Shown here: piece by piece, positions 1-9,554 of the stretch
How the letters are laid out: each line of letters starts with the position of its first letter
How positions within the stretch are numbered: position 1 is the first letter of the stretch
NCBI GenBank assembly: GCA_965242745.1
Contig: CBDETG010000013.1
Location: 1 to 64,000 of the forward strand
Source: JABAAI01 sp965242745
GTDB taxonomy: Bacteria > Spirochaetota > Leptospiria > Leptospirales > Leptonemataceae
Length of the DNA stretch: 64,000 nt
Reading direction: 5' to 3'
Made by a program: the position numbers and the translations under genes
Notes under the pieces: model-generated
Seen by the model: only the letters and a program-made list of their open reading frames with translations
What the model was told of the DNA's origin: nothing
Databases searched by the model: none

Positions 1-2507
1 GCTCAAGAAAGAAGGCTTAAACCGTTTCCAGCTGGGGCGCAAGAAATTCATAGCAAGGATTTGGGAATGGAAAAAAGCGTTTTGGAGGCCTAATTACGCA
101 GCAACAAAGACTCATGGGCTTTTCTCTGGATTGGAGCAGAGAGCGCTTTACTATGGAAGAGGACTTGGCTAAGGCGGTGCGTCATGCCTTTGTTTCTTTA
201 TACCGGGAAGGGCTTATTTACCGCAAAGAAAGTATGCTAAACTGGGACCCCGAAAGTCAAACAGTGCTCTCAGATTTGGAAATTGAATACGAGGAAAATT
301 ACGAGGGGGAATTGTATCACTTTGCCTACCCTCTCTTGAAGGAATCAAGTCACAGCGGGCAGAAAGCTGAAATTGTAGTAGCTACAACACGCCCCGAGAC
401 GATCTTGGGAGATACTGCCATCGCTGTACACCCTGAGGACAGCAGATACAAGGCGCTCATCGGGCATTATGCGCAGCATCCCCTGCTCTCGGATAGAAAA
501 ATCAGGATACTTGCTGATGAGATACTGGTAGACCCCCAATTTGGTACTGGCGCAGTCAAACTAACGCCGGCACATGACCCTAATGATTTTGAGGCAGGCA
601 AAAGACACAATTTAGAAAGCATTCATATTTTTGATGAAAGGGCCTGCATCAATGCGAAGGGCGGCGCTTTTGCTGGCATGGGCAGATACGAAGCGCGGCG
701 GGCAGTCAAAGAAGAGCTAAAGCGCTTAGGCTTGGATAGAGGCTCCAAGCCCCACCTTATGTCCTTGGCAAGGTCCCAACGCTCTGGGGCCGTGATAGAG
801 CCCATTGTCTCTACCCAGTGGTTTGTAAAAACAAAGCCCTTAGCTCAAAAAGCAAAGGAGGCTGTCGAATCTGGCAGCATTCAATTCATACCTAAGCAAT
901 GGGAAAATACATATTTCCATTGGCTAGACAATATCCAAGACTGGTGCATAAGCCGGCAGCTTTGGTGGGGGCATCGTATCCCTGCATGGTATGGGCCGGA
1001 TCATAGTGTTTTCGTTGCAGAAAGCCAAGAAGAAGCAAAGAAACTAGCCTATCAACATTACAAACAAGACCTGCTTTTAAGCCGAGACCCGGACGTCCTT
1101 GATACATGGTTCTCTTCAGCTTTATGGCCTTTTTCTACTATGGGGTGGCCAAAAAAAACAAAAGACTTAGCTGTGTACTATCCTACTACTGTTTTGGTTA
1201 CTGCCTTTGACATTATCTTTTTTTGGGTAGCGCGTATGATTATGATGGGGCTCCATTTTATGAAGCGAGAGCCTTTCAAGAAAGTCTTTATACATTCCTT
1301 AATGCGTGATGCGCAAGGCAAAAAGATGTCTAAAACAAAGGGCAATGTCGTTGATCCCCTAAAAGCTATAAGACAATACGGAGCAGACGCCTTTCGTTTT
1401 TTTCTTATGGCAACCTTGAGTGAAAATAAGGATACTTCCTATTCCGAGCAGCGCCTCAAGGGTTATCAAAATTTTACGAATAAAATCTGGAACAGCGCTC
1501 GTTTTGTTTTGATGAACCTGCAGGAAGATTTTGAGCCCCAGTCCCGCAAAATTTTGGAATATGACTTAGAAGCAGAAGACTATTGGATTCTTGCATGCTT
1601 GAATCAGGCTATCAAAGAGCTGACGCAGGCCATCGAAGATTACAAGTTCCATTTGGCCGCAGAAGCCATCTATGCCTTTTTTTGGCATGAATTCTGTGAC
1701 TGGTATATTGAATTTGCAAAAGCCCGCCTTTTTGGCCGCAAAACTGCGCAGTCAGCTGAGGCTGCCCGCCAGTGTTTGTATTATGTTTTGGAAAACTCCT
1801 TAGGGCTTTTGCATCCCTTTATGCCCTTTATCAGCGAAGAGCTTTACAGTTTTCTTAAAGTTTACAAAAAAAATGATAAGATAAAACAAAGCGCCTTCTC
1901 CAAAGAGAGCGCAGGCTCTCAGCAAAGGCATGAGCAAAAGGCTCCTTGCCTCTTAGCCAGCCTTCCCTGGCCCAAATGCCTTGTTCTACCCAAAGAGACT
2001 CAAAAAGAGGTCTCAGCCCTGCGCATGCTGCAAGAGGCTCTCAGCGCTGGCCGATTGATACGAGCGCAAGCAAAGATTCCGCCCTCTAAAAAAATCAACA
2101 TTACGCTGCGTTCATCAAACAAAGATTTTGGCCGAGCTTTCAAAGAAAAAGAAGAGGCTATTCTCAGATTCTCCGGGGCATATAAGATACAACTAAAAGA
2201 AAGTTATGAGGCAGGCAGTGCAGACTTGATGGAAGCTTTTGGCGCAGGAGAGGTCTATGTACGCCTGGATGAACTAAACAAACTAGATACTGAGCAGGAA
2301 AAACAACGCATAGAAAAAGAACTAAGAGAACTAGGGAAACAAAGAGACAGAGCAGAAGCTAAGCTGAACAATCAGGAATTCCTGCATAAGGCGCCTAAGG
2401 CTGTAATAGAGAAAGAAAAGCTAAGGCTAAGAGAAGTCCAAGCAAGGGAGGGGGCTTTAGAGTCAGCTTTGCAGCGCTTGCTTGTAAAGCAAAGCAAAGA
2501 AAACTGA
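1..2507 (+). CDS. valS: Valyl-tRNA synthetase, 5' end outside window, apparent frameshift
   Basis: Class I synthetase that charges tRNA-Val. The KMSKS loop is visible as KMSKTKGN near 1322, followed by the anticodon-binding region and a C-terminal coiled coil rich in E, K and R (about 2280-2500). The HIGH region must lie upstream of the window. Bases 2-82 encode a ValRS-like stretch (LKKEGLNRFQLGRKKF...WEWKKAF) in one frame. From base 84 the same protein continues (GGLITQQQRLMGF...) in another frame. Dropping one T from TTTT at 80-83 restores the frame, so this is a one-base insertion or a sequencing error. The ATG at 114 is internal and is not the real start. The product is certain; whether the gene is intact is not. 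Confidence 0.93.
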
Positions 2508-2522
2508 GAGCTTTGGAAGGCT

Positions 2523-3305
2523 TTAATCTATAATCCTAATAGACTCAGCCTTTGCGTGGAGAATCAAGAGGCCCTCCTTTTTTTTCACATATCCTTGGAT
2601 TTCTACTGGCTTTGCCGTAAAATCTAAAATAGCTTTGTTGATCATTTTGCCCTCTGGAGATACAAGCAGGAAATAGTGTTCTTCTCCATTTTTTTCTTGT
2701 ACAACAAAAAGAGGCGGGACCCCGCCGCTTAAGCAGCGCACGGCACAAGAGCGATGTATTTTGGCTACAGCAGGCTTCATAACTCCTAAGTAACACTTAC
2801 TGTCTACTATCTGTCCCTTAAGACGCATCCACCCTAAACTTCTTCCTAAGGGCCTGTGAGCTGCGGGCGCTGCGGCTAATTTCTCCAGAGTGCCTTTTTT
2901 GATCTCGATCATGCTTTGCTTCGCATCATAAATAAGACTTCCTTCCAGGCGAATCAGATCGTTATGCTGCAAGGCTGCCTCGTCAAGGATCTGGGATGCG
3001 CCAAACTTAAAAGGAGCTACAAGCAGATAGACAGAAAAACGCGAATTTTGGCCGGCCAAGCCGGGCCTTTGGACAAGTAAATGAGGATGGCCTTCTCTCT
3101 GCAGGATGCCTTGAAAAGCGCGATATTGCTGGAACTCAAAGACCGCAGAAGAAAAAGCTTGCTGCCCTAAAACAAAGCTCAAGGCGCCAAGCAAAGCAAA
3201 AAGCAGCATTGCAATAATCGCAGTTTTGCTAAAGGCCTTGTAAGCTTGGGGCGCCTCAGCCAAGTAACCTACATAAAGGTCTTTCCTGTCTTGTTTCTGA
3301 GACAT
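2523..3305 (-). CDS. Membrane-anchored protein with a conserved Cys/His motif, function unknown
   Basis: About 260 residues from the chosen ATG; the open frame runs on to 3365, but the extra residues look like out-of-gene translation. A hydrophobic segment (AIIAMLLFALLGALSFVLG) near the N-terminus suggests an anchor or uncleaved signal. The rest is probably extracytoplasmic. The C-terminal half holds a motif, DSKCYLGVMKP then HRSCAVRCLSGG, with three cysteines and a histidine spaced like a metal or redox site. I recall similar motifs in uncharacterised proteins near oxidoreductases, but I cannot name a function. It is convergent with valS, with 15 bases between the stops. The start is uncertain because no strong ribosome binding site is visible. 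Confidence 0.7.
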   Translation of the reverse strand: MSQKQDRKDLYVGYLAEAPQAYKAFSKTAIIAMLLFALLGALSFVLGQQAFSSAVFEFQQYRAFQGILQREGHPHLLVQRPGLAGQNSRFSVYLLVAPFKFGASQILDEAALQHNDLIRLEGSLIYDAKQSMIEIKKGTLEKLAAAPAAHRPLGRSLGWMRLKGQIVDSKCYLGVMKPAVAKIHRSCAVRCLSGGVPPLFVVQEKNGEEHYFLLVSPEGKMINKAILDFTAKPVEIQGYVKKKEGLLILHAKAESIRIID

Positions 3306-3935
3306 AGGCATACAAAAGCAAAAAAAGCAAGACGCAATAGGAAAGCAATGCGAGAAACAATACACGCCTTGCTGGAGAATCTTAGCTTTGATCCTTAGCT
3401 TTCTTCTGATTGTGACATGTCATAAAGCCGCATAGGTATTTTGTCAATACATTAGTTTTTCTGCGCCAAGGCAGGGGCAAAATCAATTTCCCAATAGCTC
3501 TAAACTCGCTGCTCTTAGATAGTTTTAGGCTTACTGTATCTGGAAAGAATTATACTTGCAAAATCCATGAAGCTAAATATATTCTGCTTTGTTAGAAAGC
3601 TTGCTGCATTTGCATAATCTGCGCTTTCACTTCCCTGCTCGGATGGCATCTATAGAAAGAGACGAATCCTTGCATAATAGACAAATGCGTGGCGCGCTCC
3701 CATGGATCATGAAGGCAGGATCGCAAAAGCGCTTTACAGCCTGAACAAAGTTTTTTGCCAAAACAGAGCAGCATAGAACGAAAGTAGAACAAAGCAGCGG
3801 CATTTTTGCGCCTGGCTTCTCTTAAAAAAGGGAGCTGTCCCCACTCCCAGCGTCATAGGAAGCTGGCTATCATTCCCTTGCAGCCTGAAAGCCTATGCTA
3901 TCCCAATAATCATAGACTTAAATATAAGTAGTATC
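3306..3935. other. Intergenic region without a supported gene
   Basis: About 630 bases between the divergent envelope gene and kpsF. A 66-codon minus-strand frame (3592-3792) carries cysteines and a plausible-looking tail, but no ribosome site or recognisable family, so I do not call it. The region should contain the promoters of both flanking genes. I see no tRNA, no repeat from the families found elsewhere in the window and no clear terminator. Confidence 0.5.
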
Positions 3936-4934
3936 ATGTTGAAAAACCTGCAAAGCAAAAAAGAGGAAAGTTTTGCTCTTTTTCTGAAAAGCTACCAAAT
4001 GCAGCTGGATGCGCTGGAAATCAACAAGAGCCATATTCAGCAAAAAAACGTAGAGAAGGCAGTAAGCATTATTTTGCAGTGTAAAGGGAAATTAGTACTC
4101 ACAGGCATGGGGAAATCAGGCCTCATTGCGCAAAAACTTTCAGCGACTTTTTCTTCAACAGGTACTCCTGCTTTTTTTTTGCATCCTGGCGAATCCCTGC
4201 ATGGCGATTTGGGAGTCTTGCAAAAAGATGACGTATTGGTGCTGCTTGCAAAAAGTGGAGAGTCAGAAGAAGTGATTGCTATGCTACAAGCCGTGAAAAA
4301 AATGGGCAACCCTATCATATCCATCTTGGGCAACCCAGAATCTACGGCAGGCCGTATGTCTACTGTGATTGTAAGAGCAACGGTGCACCGTGAAGCAGAT
4401 TCTCTCAATCTTGCGCCTACTGCGTCTACGACTGTATCCTTGGTTGTGGGCGATGCTCTCGCCACTGCTGTTTCGGAAAAAAAGCATTTTAAGCCTGAGC
4501 ATTTCGCTATGTACCATCCGGGCGGCCAGTTAGGCAAGCGCTTGCTTCTCAATGTTGAAGATATTTTGACAACAGGAAACGGCATCCCTATTATAGATAT
4601 AGACGCTACCATGGCAAAATTACTAGAGGCCGAGTCTAAGCCTAATTTAGGCGGGGTTATGGTCGTAAATAAGAAAGGGAAGCTGCTGGGAATTGTGACA
4701 GATGGAGACATCAGGCGCGGCATCATGGCGAATAACAATATCCTGCAATGCCCTATCAAAGATATTATGACAGCAAATCCTCTTGTAGCTTATGCAGGTA
4801 TGCGCGCCTTAGAAGCCTTGGATATTATGGAAAATGGAGAGAAACAAATCAGCGTGCTGCCTGTTTTGGACACAAACAAGCGTCCTATAGGGCTTCTGCG
4901 TCTGCATGATTTCGTTAATGCAAGGTTGTCCTAG
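3936..4934 (+). CDS. kpsF: Arabinose-5-phosphate isomerase (KdsD/KpsF family)
   Basis: Converts D-ribulose 5-phosphate to D-arabinose 5-phosphate, the first step toward Kdo for lipopolysaccharide. The 332-residue length is usual. An N-terminal SIS domain (about residues 40-175) includes GMGKSGLIAQKLSATFSSTG and HPGESLHGDLG. Two CBS domains follow (about 205-325), with GIVTDGDIRRG in the first. A short conserved gene follows 26 bases downstream and is probably cotranscribed. Presence of a Kdo pathway enzyme agrees with an LPS-bearing spirochaete such as Leptospira rather than Borrelia or Treponema. Function is assigned from family resemblance and is secure at the family level. Confidence 0.95.
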   Translation: MLKNLQSKKEESFALFLKSYQMQLDALEINKSHIQQKNVEKAVSIILQCKGKLVLTGMGKSGLIAQKLSATFSSTGTPAFFLHPGESLHGDLGVLQKDDVLVLLAKSGESEEVIAMLQAVKKMGNPIISILGNPESTAGRMSTVIVRATVHREADSLNLAPTASTTVSLVVGDALATAVSEKKHFKPEHFAMYHPGGQLGKRLLLNVEDILTTGNGIPIIDIDATMAKLLEAESKPNLGGVMVVNKKGKLLGIVTDGDIRRGIMANNNILQCPIKDIMTANPLVAYAGMRALEALDIMENGEKQISVLPVLDTNKRPIGLLRLHDFVNARLS

Positions 4935-4960
4935 TTTGCTTTGCTTTCTTGTATATGTAA

Positions 4961-5209
4961 ATGGCCTATTCCTATTTAAAAACATCACAAATTGTCCCAG
5001 GGCAGGGGATGAGTTATACCTTGTATGAAGTGGAAGGTAAAGATAGGATCATACGTATGCTGAGCACAATACCAGCTGTGCAAAAAATCTCTCTTTATCC
5101 AAAGCCGCCGGTAAAAAAACTTTTTGCCCCAGAAAGATGCGAGCAAAGTTCAGAAGAAGAGTTTCTAAAAATCTGGGCAAGCGCTCAAAACCAGCAAAAG
5201 GCAAAGTAA
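4961..5209 (+). CDS. Small conserved-looking protein downstream of kpsF
   Basis: Eighty-two residues, basic and soluble, with no signal peptide or membrane segment. It begins MAYSYLKTSQIVPGQGMSY, which resembles a small beta-rich domain, and ends in a charged tail. I do not recognise a family. It starts 26 bases after the kpsF stop on the same strand, and codon use matches its neighbour, so it is likely a real cotranscribed gene. It ends just before the convergent RNase P RNA gene. Confidence 0.6.
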   Translation: MAYSYLKTSQIVPGQGMSYTLYEVEGKDRIIRMLSTIPAVQKISLYPKPPVKKLFAPERCEQSSEEEFLKIWASAQNQQKAK

Positions 5210-5287
5210 GCTGACTACGGAATTGCCTTGTTCTATGCGCAAGCAGGGCCTGCCTGATTCCCCCCTAAGCACAGTAGCAAAAAAAGA

Positions 5288-5659
5288 GTGGGGACATAAG
5301 CCGGATTCTGTCGAGGGCCATCATTTATCTTGCCGCATAAATTACTTTATACAATCTTTGCTCCCTACCCGCAGCCTTGGCCGGACCGGCCTCTATGGCT
5401 GCCTATATGGGATTGCACCAGAGAGGGTTTACCTTGCCGCCAGCGTTGCCGCTGGCGCGGTGAGCTCTTACCTCACCTTTTCACCCTTACCTGTAAAGGC
5501 GAGAGCCTTCGCAACAGGCGGTATGTTTTCTGTGGCACTTTCCGTCACTTTTTATATTGCTATATAGCGCCCGGGCGTTACCCGGCCTCCTGTCCTATGG
5601 TGTCCGGACTTTCCTCACTCCCCAGCTTTAAGCTGAAGCCGCGCGATGGCCATCCCCAC
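5288..5659 (-). ncRNA. rnpB: RNase P RNA, bacterial type A
   Basis: Catalytic RNA that trims the 5' leaders of tRNA precursors. Read on the minus strand, the conserved start GAGGAAAGTCCGGAC lies at about 5618-5604 and the conserved end AGAATCCGGCTTATG at about 5312-5298. GTGGGGA (5659-5653) pairs with TCCCCAC (5294-5288) to form helix P1. A run of seven T follows the 3' strand of P1 on the minus strand (5285-5279), giving a built-in terminator. The length of about 370 nt fits type A. Coding frames seen across this stretch are spurious. The promoter must lie between 5660 and the repeat array that begins at 5732. Confidence 0.95.
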
Positions 5660-5731
5660 CCTAAGTTAAGCAAATAAAAACATGGCAAGACCTAAAAGGC
5701 AAGCACTTTCCCATTTTTTGGCAAAACGAAT

Positions 5732-6530
5732 GGCAAATCATAGGCATTGGTCTGGCGCAAACGACACGGCAAGGCATAGGCATTGGTCTGGCGCAAACGA
5801 CACGGCAAGGCATAGGCATTGGTCTGGCGCGGGCGACATCCTTGACGGCAAATCATAGGCATTGGTCTGGCGCAAACGGTCTTAGCGCCAGACTCTCGCA
5901 CATCCTGTGCTCGTGACGCAATGCCTATGCCTTGCACTGGATTGTTCTGGTATGTACAGCTCCAGCAAAAACCATATCTGTTTTGTCAGCCCTGCTTTAG
6001 CGCCAGACTCTCGCACATCCTGTGCTCGTGACGCAATGCCTATGATTTGCACTGGATTGTTGTAGTATGTGCTCGTGACGCAATGCCTATGATTTGCACT
6101 GGATTGTTGTATGTGCTCGAGACGCAACTATGCTGCACTGGATTGTTCTAGTAAAAACCATATCTGTTTTGTCAGCCCTGCTTTAGCGCCAGACTCTCAC
6201 GGCAAATCATAGGCATTGGTCTGGCGCAGCGACATCCTTGTCTTAGCGCCAGACTCTCGCACCTCCATGTGCTCGTGACGCAATGCCTATGATTTGCACT
6301 GGATTGTTCTGATATGTACAGCAACAGGTGGGCATTAGGCTTGTGCTGTAGTCCTACGTTGCCGGGCTTGTTCTGGTATGTAACGGATGCTGAGGCCCTG
6401 CGCCCCGCGTTCAAGTGCATACATATAAGCTCGGGACGCAATGCCTATGATTTGCACTGGATTGTTGTAGCATGTGCTCGAGACGCAATGCCTATGCCTT
6501 GCACTGGATTGTTCTGGTATGTACAGCTCT
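5732..6530. repeat. Repeat array 1 (GGCAAATCATAGGCATTG family)
   Basis: A mosaic of short repeats with no credible gene. The 27-base left arm (GGCAAATCATAGGCATTG plus GTCTGGCGC) appears at 5732, 5768, 5804 and 5847. The first three copies are exactly 36 bases apart with the same 9-base spacer. Right arms start with GCGCCAGACTCTC and carry the reverse complement of the core (CAATGCCTATGATTTGC), then CACTGGATTGTTCTGG and TATGTACAGC. Right-arm copies occur near 5885, 6001, 6186 and 6246, with shortened copies at about 6070, 6110, 6430 and 6480. The arms GTCTGGCGC and GCGCCAGAC can pair across about 18 bases. A closely related array lies at 32033-32600. Confidence 0.85.
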
Positions 6531-6659
6531 TGAGGAAAGGCGTGCGTAGGGAGTAGCTAGTCTTATTGCCGCGCAAGCCTCTCTTGCGATTTTTGCGCCG
6601 CTGCCCAAGCGCAAAAAATGTATCAAACTTCTTGATATAACAAAGCCCATTTGAGCGCT

Positions 6660-7589
6660 TCATGAAAATAGCATCCTCTGACTTGCATAAGGCTTGGCCA
6701 TATTGCTTGTATCGTAAATAGGGAAACGAGCAAACAAGGTTTTGGAAGCAGAAGCGCTTTGGCGCATAGTCTCCAGACTTGCCTCGCCCTCTTGGCTTGC
6801 AACAACGCGCCAACGAGGAACTGCAGCGCCTTGCCTGCTTACAGCCTGCGCCATGAGAAAGCCTCTTTGAAATAGGGCTATGAGTTGTGCGTGGTGGGAT
6901 GGTAATTTATTGCTTTCTTTCTGGCTTTCGGCCAATGCCTTATAGAAAGGTAAAACGGATCGGTAAAACCAAGCCATAGGTGAAATATAAGGATCATCTG
7001 GGAAGATTTCATCTAAATATTCCGGATATTTCTGCTGAGATATGGCAAATTTCGTTGTCTGCATATTTATGATAAAGTCATAGCGTAAGGAAAGAAGATG
7101 CTGGTAGAGTATCAGCGTCTGTATACGTTGGGAAGCATAAGTCTCATGCAAGCCTACATATCTTCCCCAAGCCTGCTTTTCAGCGTTACTTAGCCTGCAT
7201 AAAAACAAGGCGAGCGAGCGCCTTGCTTCCCAAAATCTATCCTGTGCTAAGAGCTCTAAGGCATCTGCATTACAAACACAATGCTTTTGATCAGGCCAAA
7301 TTACAAAAGGATTTCTCTCTAGAGCTTGTTTTTCCTGAGGTGAGAGCGTAGAAGCCTTAAGAATATTTGATGCGCATAACAATTTCTGCATAGAAGGCAT
7401 AAGGTTATTTTTTCGTAAATAAAGGGTAGGACACCCTAGGCGTCTAAATGCCTGAAGCAAATTACGGCGCAGCCTAAGGGGGGAACTTGTCTTATGGGGA
7501 AGAATGAAAGCAAGGAGTTTTTGGATGCGTTTTCGCTCCTCATCTGCCAGGGCCTTGTGGTAATAAATATCCGCTAATGAAAGGAGCAT
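6660..7589 (-). CDS. Hypothetical protein, 309 residues
   Basis: A soluble protein rich in leucine, alanine and aromatic residues, predicted mostly helical, without a signal peptide or membrane segment. It begins MLLSLADIYYHKALADEERKRI. I recognise no domain or catalytic motif. It is upstream of a repeat array and ends close to it, and reads in the same direction as rpsD, whose start is about 680 bases upstream on this strand. Codon use resembles the core genes, so it is probably a real lineage-specific gene. Confidence 0.65.
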   Translation of the reverse strand: MLLSLADIYYHKALADEERKRIQKLLAFILPHKTSSPLRLRRNLLQAFRRLGCPTLYLRKNNLMPSMQKLLCASNILKASTLSPQEKQALERNPFVIWPDQKHCVCNADALELLAQDRFWEARRSLALFLCRLSNAEKQAWGRYVGLHETYASQRIQTLILYQHLLSLRYDFIINMQTTKFAISQQKYPEYLDEIFPDDPYISPMAWFYRSVLPFYKALAESQKESNKLPSHHAQLIALFQRGFLMAQAVSRQGAAVPRWRVVASQEGEASLETMRQSASASKTLFARFPIYDTSNMAKPYASQRMLFS

Positions 7590-7657
7590 GATGCTACTCT
7601 ACGCAGTGTTTTCAAGCAAAGCAAGTCCAAGATGCTGCAAGCGGCAATACGCACATC

Positions 7658-8272
7658 TCACATCCTTTGCGCATAATACTCAATCACCAGCTGTTCATCT
7701 ACTTGTATAGGTATATCATCCCGCGCAGGCAAAGCTTCCATACGCCCTTCAAGCGTGCCAGGGTTAAAACTTAGAAAAGGGGGCAGACGTAAAGATGGCT
7801 GCGCTATGGACGCAAGGATATGTTCTTTTTTTTGGCTTTTTTGACGCAGTGAAATAAATTGGCCCGGACGGACTCGGTAACTGGGTATATTTACTCCCCC
7901 TGAGTCTACAAGCACATGGCCATGCGCAACAAGCTGGCGGGCAGCAGGGATTGTAGGGGCAAGCCCCATGCGAAAGATGACATTGTCTAGCCTCTGTTCC
8001 AAAAGGCGAAGCAAGACTATCCCTGTAGGTTCACGCTCATTTTTGGCTTCAATCATAAGGCGTCTGAGTTGACGCTCGCCTAAACCATAATTGCAGCGAA
8101 TTTTCTGTTTCTCCAGCAGGCGCCTTCGGAATTCGCTTGCGCGGCTGCGCCTTCCCTGAGCGCCATGTCCGGGGGGATAGGTTTTTTTGCGGGGAGACTT
8201 CCTTGTCAAGCCTGCCAAGGGCACTCCTAAACGTCTAACTTTTCGAAGGCGTGGTCCAGTATAGCGAGCCAT
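7658..8272 (-). CDS. rpsD: 30S ribosomal protein S4
   Basis: Primary 16S rRNA-binding protein needed for 30S assembly. From the chosen ATG the protein is 204 residues and starts MARYTGPRLRKVRRLG, the standard S4 N-terminus; the open frame extends upstream to 8344, but those residues are not S4. The S4 RNA-binding domain is clear around RLDNVIFRMGLAPTIPAARQLVAHGHVLVD. GDSS-type zinc cysteines are absent, so this is the C-minus form. The minus-strand leader has AAGAGAAA just before the start. The gene stands alone rather than in the alpha operon. Confidence 0.95.
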   Translation of the reverse strand: MARYTGPRLRKVRRLGVPLAGLTRKSPRKKTYPPGHGAQGRRSRASEFRRRLLEKQKIRCNYGLGERQLRRLMIEAKNEREPTGIVLLRLLEQRLDNVIFRMGLAPTIPAARQLVAHGHVLVDSGGVNIPSYRVRPGQFISLRQKSQKKEHILASIAQPSLRLPPFLSFNPGTLEGRMEALPARDDIPIQVDEQLVIEYYAQRM

Positions 8273-8401
8273 AGTTTTTCTCTTATCAGATAATATTGCC
8301 TTTAGGCCATCGTAGCCGAGAAGGATGCGCCCGCCCTCCAACAATAGAGAGCGAGCGGGGCAGACGCCTCTTAATAAAATAGTATCAATACTACCAGGGC
8401 A

Positions 8402-9463
8402 TCAATGGTATTGCGCAAGCTCTTCTTGAATGATAGCATCAAAGCTTGCAAAAGGTTGAGCTCCCGAAAGAGGCTTCCCATTGATAAAGAAGTAAGGTAT
8501 ACCTCTAACACCCAGCCGTACACCTTCCTGATGGTCTGCTAAAATCTCCTCTTTGATGGCTGCGCTTTGCACGCATTCCTTGAAGCTTGCCATATTAATG
8601 CCGCCTAGCTTCTCCACTTCTTTGTCCATCTGAGCTTGTTGGAAGACACTTCGATCTTTTTCTGAAGAGAAGACCGTATCAAAAAGCTGCCAATACTTAG
8701 CTGGGTCCTGCTTGTGCACGCAGGCAGTAGCCTGATGAGCGTAAAGCGAGTTAAGGCGTAAGGGATAATCTTTCACTACCCACTTTAACTTCGCTTTGTA
8801 TTTGTCACGCAGCTGTGCTGCTGTTGCCTGCACCCTTTTACAGTAAGGACATTCATAGCCGGAAAATTCCACCACTAAGAGCGCGCCCTTTTGGCTGCCG
8901 GGTCGGGTAGGTTCTCCATTGACTTGTATTTTTTTACGCTCCACTGGACCCAGCTCATAGTTGTACTTACGCATGAGCCCGCGCTTTTCCTGTTCTACCA
9001 ATTCCCTCGTTTTTTGAGAACGAATGTAGCTTACCAATTGCCCTCGAACGTTCTCTAAACTTTCATCCTTGATCTGCCCTTGCTGCTTAAAGCTGTTATA
9101 CAGGTTTTGGATCTCCTGCTCTTGCGGCATACCAACTTTCTCTTCTATTGTGCGCCTGTAAGCAAGATGGTCTTTGAGACCGGCTTCCTTAGCAGCCCTT
9201 TCAAAGAGCTTCCTCTCACCTAAGACCTTGAGATACCGTTTGAGCTCGTCATTGTAGTTTTTTTTCAAACTAGCGTAATACTCCGGCATTTCATCTTTCA
9301 AATGAGATTCGGTATAACGTGTTCCATCTACATCTACATAAGGCCCGCTTTCACTACATAATATCATGAAAAAAGGACAAAGGCAGAGAATCAAAAATCT
9401 TGTAAAAATTACTCTGTAATTTTTTTCACCATAATTGTTTATATCTAAGTCTCGTGTTTGCAT
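8402..9463 (-). CDS. DsbA-like thiol-disulfide protein with an N-terminal helical domain, exported
   Basis: 353 residues from the ATG at 9463, chosen because GGAGGGAAA sits directly before it; the frame is open upstream to 9505. A hydrophobic segment ending in MILC suggests export, possibly as a lipoprotein. A charged helical region reminiscent of SurA-type chaperone N-termini (about residues 30-170) precedes a thioredoxin-fold DsbA-like domain. That domain has the redox motif CPYC (FSGYECPYCKRV) and the cis-proline loop RGIPYFFINGKPLSG. It is likely a periplasmic disulfide oxidase or isomerase with peptide-binding capacity. The combination of the two parts is seen in several diderms; substrate unknown. 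Confidence 0.85.
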   Translation of the reverse strand: MQTRDLDINNYGEKNYRVIFTRFLILCLCPFFMILCSESGPYVDVDGTRYTESHLKDEMPEYYASLKKNYNDELKRYLKVLGERKLFERAAKEAGLKDHLAYRRTIEEKVGMPQEQEIQNLYNSFKQQGQIKDESLENVRGQLVSYIRSQKTRELVEQEKRGLMRKYNYELGPVERKKIQVNGEPTRPGSQKGALLVVEFSGYECPYCKRVQATAAQLRDKYKAKLKWVVKDYPLRLNSLYAHQATACVHKQDPAKYWQLFDTVFSSEKDRSVFQQAQMDKEVEKLGGINMASFKECVQSAAIKEEILADHQEGVRLGVRGIPYFFINGKPLSGAQPFASFDAIIQEELAQYH

Positions 9464-9554
9464 TTTCCCTCCAAAGAAAATATGAATGTGAAGCATCATA
9501 AACAAACGCTAAAAGAAGCAGCTCAGAAATAGACAAGCAGAAATATACGCGGCG

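Noticed and set aside
3592..3792. 66-codon cysteine-containing minus-strand frame
   Set aside because: No ribosome site, no family, and no coding bias that I can see; it remains possible but unsupported.
4037..4759. A 240-codon minus-strand frame
   Set aside because: It is antisense to kpsF, which has clear SIS and CBS domains.
5223..5677. Two plus-strand open frames of about 115 codons
   Set aside because: They lie across the RNase P RNA on the opposite strand and have no family or ribosome-site support.
5732..5873. CRISPR-like array: 27-base direct repeats with short gaps
   Set aside because: The spacers of 9 bases are identical to each other, too short, and no cas gene is present. It is a tandem duplication within the repeat family.
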